A DNA stretch of 64,000 bases from Sphingomonas lacunae. GTDB taxonomy: Bacteria; Pseudomonadota; Alphaproteobacteria; Sphingomonadales; Sphingomonadaceae. Below the pieces are notes generated by a model, which was given only the letters and a program-made list of their open reading frames with translations, made no database searches and was not told the origin of the DNA. Shown one piece after another: positions 44,972-53,686 of the stretch (the first letter of the stretch is position 1; the number at the start of each line of letters is the position of its first letter). Location of the stretch: NCBI RefSeq assembly GCF_012979535.1, contig NZ_CP053015.1, positions 124,001-188,000 of the forward strand. The letters run 5' to 3'. Made by a program: the position numbers and the translations under genes.

Positions 44972-46210
44972 ATGAGTGTCGAACCCGCCCAGACCCCCTC
45001 TGCAACCGCGACCGCGACCGATTTTGCCGAACCGGCAATCACGCTGGAGCCGCCCAAGCCAGTGCCGAGTGTTGCGCCGGAAAAGGCGGCAGGCCTGGTC
45101 AGCATATCGGATGAACAGCGCAGCAAACTGGAGGAGAAGGTCGACGGCTACATCGACGAGTTGCTCGCTGCCGACGCCAACAGCCCCGAGTTCGGCAAGA
45201 AGATCGACGAGATCACCAACATGGGCCGGGCCGAGATTGCCGCGGCTGCATCCCAAGCGAACCGCTTTCTAGACCGCCCTGCCCGCGCGCTGAACCGTGA
45301 CACGACGGTCGGCGCCGATCTGGTGGCGTTGCGCCAGCAGGTCGAAGACCTTGACCCTTCCCGCCAGGGGATGCTGAGCCAGAAAAAACTGTTCGGCCTG
45401 ATCCCCTATGGCGGGTCAATCCGCACCTATTTCGACAAATATGAGAGCGCACAAGGCCATATATCGGCGATCCTGAGCCGTATGGCCAATGGCAAGACCG
45501 AGCTGCTGAAGGACAATGGCGACATTGACATCGAGCGGCAGAATCTGTGGGCAGCGATGGGCCGGCTCGAACAGATGGTGCATATCGCCAAGACGCTCGA
45601 CGAACGGCTGGAAGCCAAAGCCAATGAAATCGAGGCCACCGACCCGGACAAGGCCAAGGCCATCCGCGAGAGCGCGCTCTTCTATGTGCGGCAGAGATCA
45701 CAGGACATTCTCACCCAGCTCGCGGTCAGTGTTCAGGGCTATCTGGCGCTTGATCTGGTCAAGAAGAACAATGTCGAGCTGATAAAGGGCGTCGATCGGG
45801 CCAGCACGACGACGGTGGGCGCGCTGCGCACGGCAGTGACCGTAGCCCAGGCGATGGCCAATCAGCGACTGGTGCTGGACCAGATCAGCGCGCTCAACAC
45901 AACGACCGCCAAGATCATCGATGCCACTGGCCAGATGTTGAAGGACAATACGGCACGGATCCATGAACAGGCCGCACAGTCGACCATCCCGATGGAAACG
46001 TTGCAGCGCGCGTTCCAGAATATCTATGACACGATGGATGCGGTCGACACGTTCAAGCTGAAGGCGCTCGACAGCATGAAGGTGACCATCACCACCCTGA
46101 CCGCCGAGGTCGAGAAATCGCGCGGCTATATCGCCCGTGCCGAGGGCCAGGCCCAGGCGCAGGCGCAACTGACCGGCAAGGGCAGTCCGCTGGCCGCACT
46201 GGACGACTGA
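44972..46210 (+). CDS. telA: TelA-family toxic anion resistance protein
   Basis: A 412-residue TelA protein, a family linked to tellurite and cell-envelope stress resistance in bacteria, with mechanism unresolved. It is mostly alpha-helical and soluble, with the characteristic LFGLIPYGGSIRTYFDKYESAQGHI and LAVSVQGYLALDLVKKNN segments. The frame extends upstream to 44495, but that part lies antisense to typA. ATG 44972 (MSVEPAQTPS) is the start. The next gene begins 36 bp after it. Confidence 0.9.
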   Translation: MSVEPAQTPSATATATDFAEPAITLEPPKPVPSVAPEKAAGLVSISDEQRSKLEEKVDGYIDELLAADANSPEFGKKIDEITNMGRAEIAAAASQANRFLDRPARALNRDTTVGADLVALRQQVEDLDPSRQGMLSQKKLFGLIPYGGSIRTYFDKYESAQGHISAILSRMANGKTELLKDNGDIDIERQNLWAAMGRLEQMVHIAKTLDERLEAKANEIEATDPDKAKAIRESALFYVRQRSQDILTQLAVSVQGYLALDLVKKNNVELIKGVDRASTTTVGALRTAVTVAQAMANQRLVLDQISALNTTTAKIIDATGQMLKDNTARIHEQAAQSTIPMETLQRAFQNIYDTMDAVDTFKLKALDSMKVTITTLTAEVEKSRGYIARAEGQAQAQAQLTGKGSPLAALDD

Positions 46211-46246
46211 CACGCCGAACGCTGAACCAAGGAGCGCCATCCCCCC

Positions 46247-46969
46247 ATGGCAAGCGAAGTAGACATCACGCTGGAAAAGGCCAATGCCACTCTCGACAGG
46301 GTGCGGGCCAGCCAGATGCGGCATGGCAATGGCTACGCCAGACGCCATGTCCGCCGGATGCAGCGCTTTGCGCTGATGCTGGTCGCTGGCATATTCGCCC
46401 TGTTCATCGGTGCGGGTGTGTTCAGTGCGATCGTGGCGCCGCTCGGCTTTTATGGAGTTATGCTGGTAGCATTGGGCGCGCTGGCCGTGGTGGTTCTGGC
46501 GGGCCTGTTCAGCCGCGACACACCGCTGAGGCCAGAGGCCATGGCGCAGGCGCCGTTGCCTGAACTGGCCGACCGGGCCAACCGATGGCTGGAGCAGCAA
46601 CGTCCCGCCTTGCCCGCCCCGGCCAAAAGCCTGGCCGATTCATTGGGCGAGCGCATTGCCGCACTGCAACCAACGATAGAGCGGCTGGGGGAAAATACAC
46701 CGGAAGCGGCCGAAGTGCGACGGCTGGTTTCGCAGGAGCTTCCCGAACTGATCTCGAGTTACCAGCGCGTGCCCAAGGCAATGCGAACGATCAACCGCAA
46801 TGGGCGGGTGGCAGAAATCGAACTGGTTGAGGGCATGCGTCTGCTCGACCGCGAGATTGACAGCATCGGCCGCACATTGGCCGAGACCGATATAGACAGG
46901 CTGGCCAGCCACAAACGCTATCTCGAATTGCGCTATGACAGCGGGCAGTCCGGGGAACGGGACGGCTGA
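46247..46969 (+). CDS. XpaC-like membrane partner of TelA
   Basis: A 240-residue protein with two transmembrane helices (about 41-62 and 69-88) and a C-terminal helical domain (about 140-235). It lies immediately downstream of telA, where XpaC (5-bromo-4-chloroindolyl phosphate hydrolysis family) genes are usually found. The helical tail with ELPELISSYQRVPKAMR fits that kind of protein. I call it XpaC-like by context and shape, not by a diagnostic motif. Confidence 0.65.
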   Translation: MASEVDITLEKANATLDRVRASQMRHGNGYARRHVRRMQRFALMLVAGIFALFIGAGVFSAIVAPLGFYGVMLVALGALAVVVLAGLFSRDTPLRPEAMAQAPLPELADRANRWLEQQRPALPAPAKSLADSLGERIAALQPTIERLGENTPEAAEVRRLVSQELPELISSYQRVPKAMRTINRNGRVAEIELVEGMRLLDREIDSIGRTLAETDIDRLASHKRYLELRYDSGQSGERDG

Positions 46970-46989
46970 CACGCCGGCGACAAGGGCAG

Positions 46990-47301
46990 CTATGCCTCTC
47001 CGTGGCAGGCTTCGCACAGGGCGTTGATAATGCGCTGCATCTTGCGATCGGTCAGGCTGTAGAAGCGGGTCTGCGCCTCCCCCCGGCAGCTGACGATACC
47101 CTGTTCGCGAAAGCGCGCGAGATGTTGTGAGACAGCCGATTGCGAGAGGCCGGACAGATCGGTGAGTTCCCCCACCGACACTTCGCGTTCATCCATCTGG
47201 CACAGCATCAGCAGCCGCTCGGGATGCGCCAACAGCTTGAGATAATCAGCCATTTCGCGCGAATCGCGCTTGAGAACAGAAAGGTCGGTCGGCTTGTTCA
47301 T
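46990..47301 (-). CDS. ArsR-family repressor, SqrR/BigR-like persulfide sensor
   Basis: A 103-residue winged-helix repressor with the helix-turn-helix LSGLSQSAVSQHLARFREQGIV. The cysteines that persulfide sensors use appear to be present: C34 in RLLMLC and C99 (with C96) near the C-terminus, about 65 residues apart, as in SqrR C41/C107 and BigR C42/C108. A further cysteine is C72. Metal-binding ArsR motifs (CxCxxC type) are lacking. It is the last gene of the rhodanese-MFP-RND-arsR operon, coupled by an ATGA overlap to the RND gene. Confidence 0.85.
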   Translation of the reverse strand: MNKPTDLSVLKRDSREMADYLKLLAHPERLLMLCQMDEREVSVGELTDLSGLSQSAVSQHLARFREQGIVSCRGEAQTRFYSLTDRKMQRIINALCEACHGEA

Positions 47302-50300
47302 GGAATGAGCTTACTTTCGCGGCCATCGTCCCGCAGGACGATATAGATTGCCGGGATAACCAGCACGGTGAGGATTGTCGAGGAGGCAAGTCCGAATAGC
47401 AGCGAGATAGCGAGCCCCTGGAAGATCGGATCTGTAAGGATTGTTGCGGCTCCGATCATCGCAGCGGCGGCAGTCAGCACAATGGGCTTGAAGCGGATCA
47501 TGCCGGCTTCGAGCAATGTATCCCGCAGCGGTTTGTCGGCGGCCTTGGCATGATTGATGAAATCGACAAGCAGGATTGAATTCCGCACGATGATACCGGC
47601 CAGAGCGATGAAACCGATCATCGAGGTCGCGGTGAATGGCGCGCCAAACAGCATGTGCCCGGCAACAATGCCGACCAGCGTGAGCGGGATCGGCGTCAAT
47701 ATGACCAGCGGTATGGTGAAATTGCGGAACTGACCGACAACGAGCACATAAATGGCCAGCAGGGCAACTATGAAGGCGGCCCCCATATCGCGGAATGTGA
47801 CCCAAGTGATTTCCCATTCGCCATCCCACAACAGGGTCGGCACCTGTTCATCCGAGGGCTGCCCGTTGAAGCGGACGACCGGCTTTGCCATTCCCTGCCC
47901 GGCCCAGTCGAATGACTCTATCGCATCATTGACGGCAAATATCCCGTAGACGGGGGCTTCATAATCCCCGGCCAATTCTGCCGTGACCATGTCGGCGGCA
48001 CGGCCATTGCGGCGGAACAGGACAGGGGAGCCCTGCTCCGTCGTAGCGGTTACCACCTCTCCCAACTGAACCAGCCGTCCGCCCGGTCCCATGCTGGCAA
48101 CCGGTGTTGCCGCCAGATCGGCGCTCCACGTCCGCTGGGACTGATCAAGTGCAATGCGGATCGGCAGCGGATCACGTCCATCGCCGCGGGGAGCATAGCC
48201 AATGGTCTGACCGCCCAACAGGACCCCGATACTGTCAAACAACTGCCTTTCGGACAGGCCATAGGCATCCATGCGCGGTCTGTCCGGCACCAGCCGCAAG
48301 CGCGGGCGGCTGACGCCGAAGCTGTTGTCGACATCAACGATATAGGGCACCGACCGGAACAGTTTCTCGACCTGTTCCGCCGTTCGGCGACGCGTGGTTT
48401 CATCCGGACCATAGATTTCAGCCAACATGGTTGCGAGCACCGGTGGCCCCGGTGGCGTTTCGACCACCTTGATCGAGCCCCCCGGCGGCATCGGCACCGA
48501 CCGGGCCAGCCGCTGGCGCAGGTCGAGGGCGATGGCGTGGCTTGACCGGTCGCGTTCATCCTTGGGCGCGAGAGTGATCATCAGATCGCCCATCTCAGGC
48601 CGGTTGCGAAGGAAGTAATGGCGGACCAGCCCGTTGAAGTTGAACGGAGCGGCCGTCCCGACATACACCTCCATCGCGCGGGCTTCGGGCAGTTGCCTGG
48701 CAACGGCTGCGGCGGCTTCCAGAGTGCGGCCGGTGGTTTCGAGTGCGGTGCCTTCGGGCATGTCGAGCACCAGTTGCACTTCCGACTTATTGTCGAATGG
48801 CAACAGTTTGACCGTCACGGCCTTGAAATAGAACATGGAGCAGGCGACCAGGGTGGCGACGCCGACGGCGATCAGGAAATTGCGCGCCGATTTACGGTCC
48901 CGGATGATGCGGTATGCCACCCGGCCATAGAGCGCCCCGAGCTTGCCGCCATTCGCGTCTTCCCCATGCGCCGACAGCACAGTGCGGGCAAAGCGGATCA
49001 TCAGCCAGGGTGCGATTATGACCGCGACGAAAAAGGAAAAGAGCATCGCCGCCGAAGCATTGATCGGAATGGGCGCCATATACGGTCCCATCAGGCCGGA
49101 TACGAACAGCATCGGCAACAGCGCGGCGACAACGGTCAATGTGGCAATGATGGTCGGGTTACCGACTTCGGCAACGGCATCGACCGCGGCGTCGATGCGA
49201 CTGCGCTGGCCATTGACCGTATCCGGCATAGCCCAGTGCCGGGCGATATTCTCAATCATGACGATGGCGTCATCGACAAGGATGCCAATGGAAAAGATCA
49301 GGGCGAACAGGCTGACCCTGTTGATGGTGAAGCCCATGATGTTCGATGCGAACATGGTCAGCAGGATCGTCGTCGGAATGACGATGGCGGTCACACCAGC
49401 TTCCCGCCAGCCAATGGCAAAGCCGATCAATATGACGATCGACACGGTCGCCAGGGCGAGGTGGAAGATCAGTTCATTGGCTTTTTCATTGGCGGATTCG
49501 CCGTAATTGCGGGTGACGCTGACAGTCACGCCGCGCGGGATGAGTGCGCCTTTGAGCTGCTCGACACGCTCAACCACCGCTTCGGATACATTGACCGCAT
49601 TGGCGCCGGGGCGCTTGGCTATGGCGATGCTGACGGCCGGTGCGTGATCCCAGCGGCCATTTGCGTCAAGAGCCCAACGCCACGCGCGCGACTGATCATC
49701 GGCTGGACCCTGTTCGATCGTGGCGACATCCCGCAGGTAAACAGGCTGGCCGCTGGTACTGGGGACCGTGACGGCGCCAAGGTCGGCAGCGCCACGCACA
49801 GTCTGGCCGGCGACAACCGATGTCGCCGTTCCGCCTTCGCGAATGGTGCCGAGCGGGAAGCTGCGGTTGGCCTGACCGGCGGCCTCGATCAAGGCACCGA
49901 GAGATACGCCGTGCAGGCTGAGTCGGGCCGTGTCGGGGATGATACGCAATTGTTCCTGTTGCCCACCGACCAGAAAGGTCAGCCCGACATCCTCAACCTT
50001 GGCGACTTCGGTCCGCAGGCGGGTGGCAAGCGCATGCAATGTCTGTTCATTCCACTGCCCCGGCGCACCGGCATCGGGCGTCAGGGTCAGGACGACAATC
50101 GGCACATCGCTGATGCCGCGCACGGTCAGCTGTGGCGGGGCGATTCCGACCGGCAGTTTGTCCATATTGGCCGACAGGCGTTCGTTGATGCGGATGGCGG
50201 CATCTTCGGGATCTGACCCGACGAGGAAACGGGCGGTGACCATGACGCCATCATCTTCCGCCTGGGTATAGACATGCTCCACGCCGTCGACGCTCTTGAC

Positions 50301-50555
50301 GATGGTTTCCAGCGGTTTGCCGACCAGTTCGACAGCGTCCGCAGCCGACAGGCCGGGCACGCCAACCATCAGGTCAACCATCGGTACGCTGATCTGTGGC
50401 TCTTCCTCACGCGGGATGGTCATGATGGCCAGCAATCCGACAAGGATCGCGGCGAGCAGCATCAACGGGGTGAGTGGCGACTGGATGGTCGCGCGGGTCA
50501 GCCTACCGGAAATACCCAGCTTGGCGCCGCTGTTGGCCGGTGCGCTTTCGTTCAT
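47298..50555 (-). CDS. RND efflux pump, inner-membrane permease
   Basis: A 1085-residue resistance-nodulation-division permease with twelve predicted transmembrane helices. The N-terminus has IPREEEPQISVPMVDLMVGVPGLSAADAVELVGKPLE, and the fourth-helix region has SIGILVDDAIVMIENI with the paired aspartates of the proton relay. It resembles hydrophobe/amphiphile (HAE1) pumps rather than a heavy-metal pump. Its ATG overlaps the MFP stop. The substrate is unknown; the sulfide context suggests sulfur species or oxidant-damaged compounds. Confidence 0.9.
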   Translation of the reverse strand: MNESAPANSGAKLGISGRLTRATIQSPLTPLMLLAAILVGLLAIMTIPREEEPQISVPMVDLMVGVPGLSAADAVELVGKPLETIVKSVDGVEHVYTQAEDDGVMVTARFLVGSDPEDAAIRINERLSANMDKLPVGIAPPQLTVRGISDVPIVVLTLTPDAGAPGQWNEQTLHALATRLRTEVAKVEDVGLTFLVGGQQEQLRIIPDTARLSLHGVSLGALIEAAGQANRSFPLGTIREGGTATSVVAGQTVRGAADLGAVTVPSTSGQPVYLRDVATIEQGPADDQSRAWRWALDANGRWDHAPAVSIAIAKRPGANAVNVSEAVVERVEQLKGALIPRGVTVSVTRNYGESANEKANELIFHLALATVSIVILIGFAIGWREAGVTAIVIPTTILLTMFASNIMGFTINRVSLFALIFSIGILVDDAIVMIENIARHWAMPDTVNGQRSRIDAAVDAVAEVGNPTIIATLTVVAALLPMLFVSGLMGPYMAPIPINASAAMLFSFFVAVIIAPWLMIRFARTVLSAHGEDANGGKLGALYGRVAYRIIRDRKSARNFLIAVGVATLVACSMFYFKAVTVKLLPFDNKSEVQLVLDMPEGTALETTGRTLEAAAAVARQLPEARAMEVYVGTAAPFNFNGLVRHYFLRNRPEMGDLMITLAPKDERDRSSHAIALDLRQRLARSVPMPPGGSIKVVETPPGPPVLATMLAEIYGPDETTRRRTAEQVEKLFRSVPYIVDVDNSFGVSRPRLRLVPDRPRMDAYGLSERQLFDSIGVLLGGQTIGYAPRGDGRDPLPIRIALDQSQRTWSADLAATPVASMGPGGRLVQLGEVVTATTEQGSPVLFRRNGRAADMVTAELAGDYEAPVYGIFAVNDAIESFDWAGQGMAKPVVRFNGQPSDEQVPTLLWDGEWEITWVTFRDMGAAFIVALLAIYVLVVGQFRNFTIPLVILTPIPLTLVGIVAGHMLFGAPFTATSMIGFIALAGIIVRNSILLVDFINHAKAADKPLRDTLLEAGMIRFKPIVLTAAAAMIGAATILTDPIFQGLAISLLFGLASSTILTVLVIPAIYIVLRDDGRESKLIP

Positions 50556-51604
50556 GACGCGGTCCGGACGGGACGGGTCGCCGCCAGCCTGTCTCCAGCC
50601 TTTACCCCCGCCAAAATTTCGACCTGATCCGCGCTGTCCCCCGGGGCGATCTGAACCGGGACTGAGGCGAGGCTGCGGTCGCGGCCGATGATCGAGACAT
50701 AATCGATGCCATAGCGCGTTTCGATGAAGCGGCGCGGCACGATGATTGCGGTCCGCTCGCCAGTGGCCACCCTCGCGGTGACACGGCGACCGACCATGGT
50801 GCTGCCAAGGCCGGGCATTTCGACATCCGCCGTCATCTGCCCGCCGGTTACGGCCGGATAGACACGGCTAACGGTGGAGCGGGGGGCCGGACTGCCTGCG
50901 ACAGCAAGACCGGACGCGACGACGGGCGTGCCCACGCGGACCCGGCCCATCAAGGTTTCCGGGAGTTCAAGCCGCAGCACCATGGCGCCCGATGTGATCG
51001 TCGCCACCGATGTGCCCGGCCCAACGGCCGAACCCGGCGGGATGGGGGCCATCAACACACGGCCACTGGACGGCGCGATAATCGCGCCCTGCCCGGCAAG
51101 CGCATTGACCGCTGATTGCTGCGCCCGCGCCGCCGCCACGCCGGCCCTGGCGGCACGGGCGACGGCTTCGGCCTGATCAAGCCGCGCCTGCGCATAGACG
51201 CCGTTGTCACGCAGGAAACGGATGCGGGCCAGTTCAGCCTCTGCCTGGGCGACCTGTGCCTGCGCGGCCGCGGCCTGTGCGCCATAGGCCGCCCCTTCGT
51301 AGCCGAGCCGGCTGTCGACCACCCGGCCGATCACCTGCCCGCGCTGGACCATATCCCCCTCTCTCACCGAGAGAGATTGGAGGATGCCGGGTATCCGCGC
51401 CCGCGCGTCAGCCATGTCGACACTGGTGACGAGCGCACCGACATCGGTCCAGTCCACTACCGTGCGGGGCTGAACCACAAACTGTTCGGCATTGGCGGGA
51501 AGCCGGGCCTCGCTGACCGGAGCCGCATCATCCGAACAGGCGGACAGAGCCAGCGGGAGGGTCAGCAACAGGCCGGACAGAATGAGGGAGCGCGGTGCCG
51601 GCAT
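50552..51604 (-). CDS. RND-pump periplasmic adaptor (membrane fusion protein)
   Basis: A 350-residue HlyD/AcrA-type adaptor. A lipobox (LSACS) makes it a likely lipoprotein. It has a biotinyl-lipoyl-like half (VREGDMVQRGQVIGRVV...IIAPSSGRVLM), an alpha-helical hairpin (about 120-185, Ala/Gln-rich) and beta-barrel domains. ATG 51604 lies behind AGGGG at the end of the rhodanese gene; the frame opens at 51691. It works with the adjoining RND permease and probably the TolC-like protein at 53683. Confidence 0.9.
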   Translation of the reverse strand: MPAPRSLILSGLLLTLPLALSACSDDAAPVSEARLPANAEQFVVQPRTVVDWTDVGALVTSVDMADARARIPGILQSLSVREGDMVQRGQVIGRVVDSRLGYEGAAYGAQAAAAQAQVAQAEAELARIRFLRDNGVYAQARLDQAEAVARAARAGVAAARAQQSAVNALAGQGAIIAPSSGRVLMAPIPPGSAVGPGTSVATITSGAMVLRLELPETLMGRVRVGTPVVASGLAVAGSPAPRSTVSRVYPAVTGGQMTADVEMPGLGSTMVGRRVTARVATGERTAIIVPRRFIETRYGIDYVSIIGRDRSLASVPVQIAPGDSADQVEILAGVKAGDRLAATRPVRTAS

Positions 51605-51608
51605 CGGA

Positions 51609-51947
51609 TCAACCCCTGACAATCGGCAGACCGGCGGAGCACCATGCCCCCATGCCACCGGCCAGATGGGTCGACACATCCGGCCGCGCATGCACCGCCT
51701 TGTCGAGTGCCATCGCCGACCGGCGCCCGGCAGCGCAGGTCAGAATGACCATCTTGCTCGCGGGCCGGGGCAAATGTGTTGGCTGAAAGGTGGACAGGGG
51801 CATCGACACCGCACCGGCAATGTGGCCAGCGGCAAATTCATCCGCTTCGCGCACGTCAACCAGCACAGCCTTGCCTGCCTGCAACAGCGCATTGAGCTCG
51901 CCCGGCCCCACCTCTGCGTGGCTGGATTTGCGGAACAGGTTGAACAT
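51609..51947 (-). CDS. Single-domain rhodanese
   Basis: A 112-residue sulfurtransferase with the active-site loop TCAAGRRS (Cys71) and the CxxGxR pattern of catalytically active rhodaneses. The beginning DVREADEFAAGHIAGAVSMPLS is typical. It probably moves sulfane sulfur from persulfide or polysulfide. It is the first gene of the leftward operon with the adaptor, RND and ArsR genes. Confidence 0.93.
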   Translation of the reverse strand: MFNLFRKSSHAEVGPGELNALLQAGKAVLVDVREADEFAAGHIAGAVSMPLSTFQPTHLPRPASKMVILTCAAGRRSAMALDKAVHARPDVSTHLAGGMGAWCSAGLPIVRG

Positions 51948-51971
51948 CGGTCGGACCTTCCTAGGAACGAT

Positions 51972-52025
51972 ATGTGAGACACATCTAAATCAACTATTGC
52001 TAATATGCCAATGATCTAATATTAA
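51972..52025. promoter_or_regulatory. Divergent control region of the sulfide cluster with CTAATAT sites
   Basis: Two direct CTAATAT copies (52000-52006 and 52016-52022) overlap both promoters. Leftward, TTGACT (minus strand, 52029-52024) and CATATT (52006-52001) are 17 bp apart. Rightward, TTGCTA (51997-52002) and TATTAA (52020-52025) are 17 bp apart. A small palindrome, ATGTGAGACACAT, lies at 51972-51984. The CTAATAT copies are candidate ArsR-type operators. Confidence 0.6.
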
Positions 52026-52180
52026 GTCAATGCCATTCGTTCTCCGGGATGCCGCTTCGGGTCGCAAACGAAGCGGAGCCGCTCCGGCACCAAAAGCCGC
52101 CATCAGCGTTGTTTTGGTGCCGGGGCGCAGGGGCACGGGCGGGTCGGTTCGACTCGCCAGATTGTGAGGGAGCAGGAACA

Positions 52181-53458
52181 GTGACAAAGCCGAAAATCAT
52201 CGTGCTGGGCGCCGGGCTGGGCGGAACGATTGCCGCATATGAAATCCGTGACGCGGTCAAGGATCGTGCCGAGGTCATGGTTGTCTGCGACCAGGAAGAT
52301 TATTGGTTTGTCCCATCAAACCCATGGGTTGCGGTGCGCTGGCGCGAGCCGGACGCCATCCGCGTCCATTTGCCCCCGGTAATGAAGAAAAAGGGCATCG
52401 GCTTTACCGCTGTCGGAGCCAAGCGGGTCCATCCGGCCGACAACCGCATTGAGTTGAATGATGGCACAAGCATCGCCTATGACTGGCTGGTCATCGCCAC
52501 CGGACCCCATCTGGCCTTTGATGAAATCCCGGGCTTTGGACCGGAAGCCAACACGGTATCGGTCTGTTCAACCCATCATGCCGCCCAAGCCGCCGAAGCA
52601 TTTGACCGATTTTGTCAAAATCCCGGTCCGATCGTCGTCGGCGCCGCGCAGGGCGCATCCTGTTACGGACCGGCCTATGAATTTGCCCTGATCCTCGACA
52701 CGGAGCTGAAGCGCCGCAAGATCCGCGACAGGGTGCCAATGACCTTTGTCACCGCCGAACCCTATATCGGGCACCTTGGCCTCGACGGGGTGGGCGACAC
52801 CAAGACCCTGCTCGAAAGCGAATTGCGCAACCGCCACATCAAATGGATCACCAATGCCCGCGTGAGCAGTTTCGAGCCGGGTCTGGCCCATGTCGAGGAA
52901 ATTGCCGATGACGGCAGCGTTAAAGCCAGACATGATCTGCCCTTTGGCTATTCCATGTTGCTGCCGGCGTTTCGCGGTGTCGACGCGGTGGCCGGCATAG
53001 ACGGACTGACCAACCCGCGCGGATTCATTCTCGCCGACAAGCACCAGCGCAATCCGACCTTTACCAACGTCTATTCCCTGGGGGTCTGTGTCGCCATTCC
53101 TCCGGTGGGTCCGACCCCGGTACCTGTCGGTGTTCCCAAGACCGGTTTCATGATCGAATCGATGGTCACCGCCATTGCCCACAATCTGGCCCTGGAAGTG
53201 GCTGGCCAACCGCCCGTGCATGAAGCGACCTGGAACGCCGTTTGTCTGGCAGATTTTGGCGACGGCGGCGTGGCCTTTGTTGCCCAGCCGCAAATTCCGC
53301 CGCGCAATGTCAATTGGTCGTCGAGCGGCAAATGGGTGCATCTGGCCAAGATCGGCTTTGAAAAATATTTCCTCCGCAAGGTGCGCAAGGGGGAGAGCGA
53401 ACCCTTTTACGAAAAGCTGGCCATGCATGCGCTCGGCATCCGCAAACTGCGTTTCTGA
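52181..53458 (+). CDS. sqr: Sulfide:quinone oxidoreductase
   Basis: A 425-residue FAD enzyme that oxidises sulfide at the membrane and passes electrons to quinone. It has the N-terminal FAD motif IIVLGAGLGGT and the three redox cysteines at C129 (VCST), C161 (GASCYGPAYEFA) and C303 (GVCVAIPP), the pattern known from Rhodobacter-type SQR (C127, C159, C353). The C-terminus has PKTGFMIESMV. The open frame reaches 52049, but GTG 52181 behind GGGAGC fits the family start. Confidence 0.95.
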   Translation: MTKPKIIVLGAGLGGTIAAYEIRDAVKDRAEVMVVCDQEDYWFVPSNPWVAVRWREPDAIRVHLPPVMKKKGIGFTAVGAKRVHPADNRIELNDGTSIAYDWLVIATGPHLAFDEIPGFGPEANTVSVCSTHHAAQAAEAFDRFCQNPGPIVVGAAQGASCYGPAYEFALILDTELKRRKIRDRVPMTFVTAEPYIGHLGLDGVGDTKTLLESELRNRHIKWITNARVSSFEPGLAHVEEIADDGSVKARHDLPFGYSMLLPAFRGVDAVAGIDGLTNPRGFILADKHQRNPTFTNVYSLGVCVAIPPVGPTPVPVGVPKTGFMIESMVTAIAHNLALEVAGQPPVHEATWNAVCLADFGDGGVAFVAQPQIPPRNVNWSSSGKWVHLAKIGFEKYFLRKVRKGESEPFYEKLAMHALGIRKLRF

Positions 53459-53482
53459 TCCATTATCAAAGGAGTGACACCC

Positions 53483-53686
53483 ATGACACTAGATCGTGCC
53501 GTGCTGATGTTCGCCGGCTGCGTGGTCTTGTTGAGCATCCTGCTGTCGGTCACCGTGCATCCGTATTGGATCGGACTGGCGATATTCGCCGGACTCAACA
53601 TGATTCAGGCATCCTTCACCGGATTTTGCCCCGCCGCGATGCTCTTCAAGCGGATGGGAATCCGCGAAGGCGTTGCGTTCAAGTGA
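53483..53686 (+). CDS. DUF2892 (YgaP-type) membrane protein
   Basis: A 67-residue protein with two transmembrane helices and the family motif GFCPAAMLFKRMG; DUF2892 proteins are often fused to or adjacent to rhodaneses. ATG 53483 has the AAAGGAG ribosome site at 8 bp; a GTG at 53474 lies directly on that site and is unlikely. Its stop overlaps the start of the TolC-like gene (GTGA). Confidence 0.9.
   Translation: MTLDRAVLMFAGCVVLLSILLSVTVHPYWIGLAIFAGLNMIQASFTGFCPAAMLFKRMGIREGVAFK

Noticed and set aside
46247-46969. Calling the gene after telA a phage-shock or tellurite-efflux protein
   Set aside because: Only context and membrane topology are available; no diagnostic motif supports a more specific label than XpaC-like.
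48618-50216. 532-codon open frame opposite the RND permease
   Set aside because: Composition is His/Asp/Gln-rich shadow of a real RND gene, with no motif or ribosome site.
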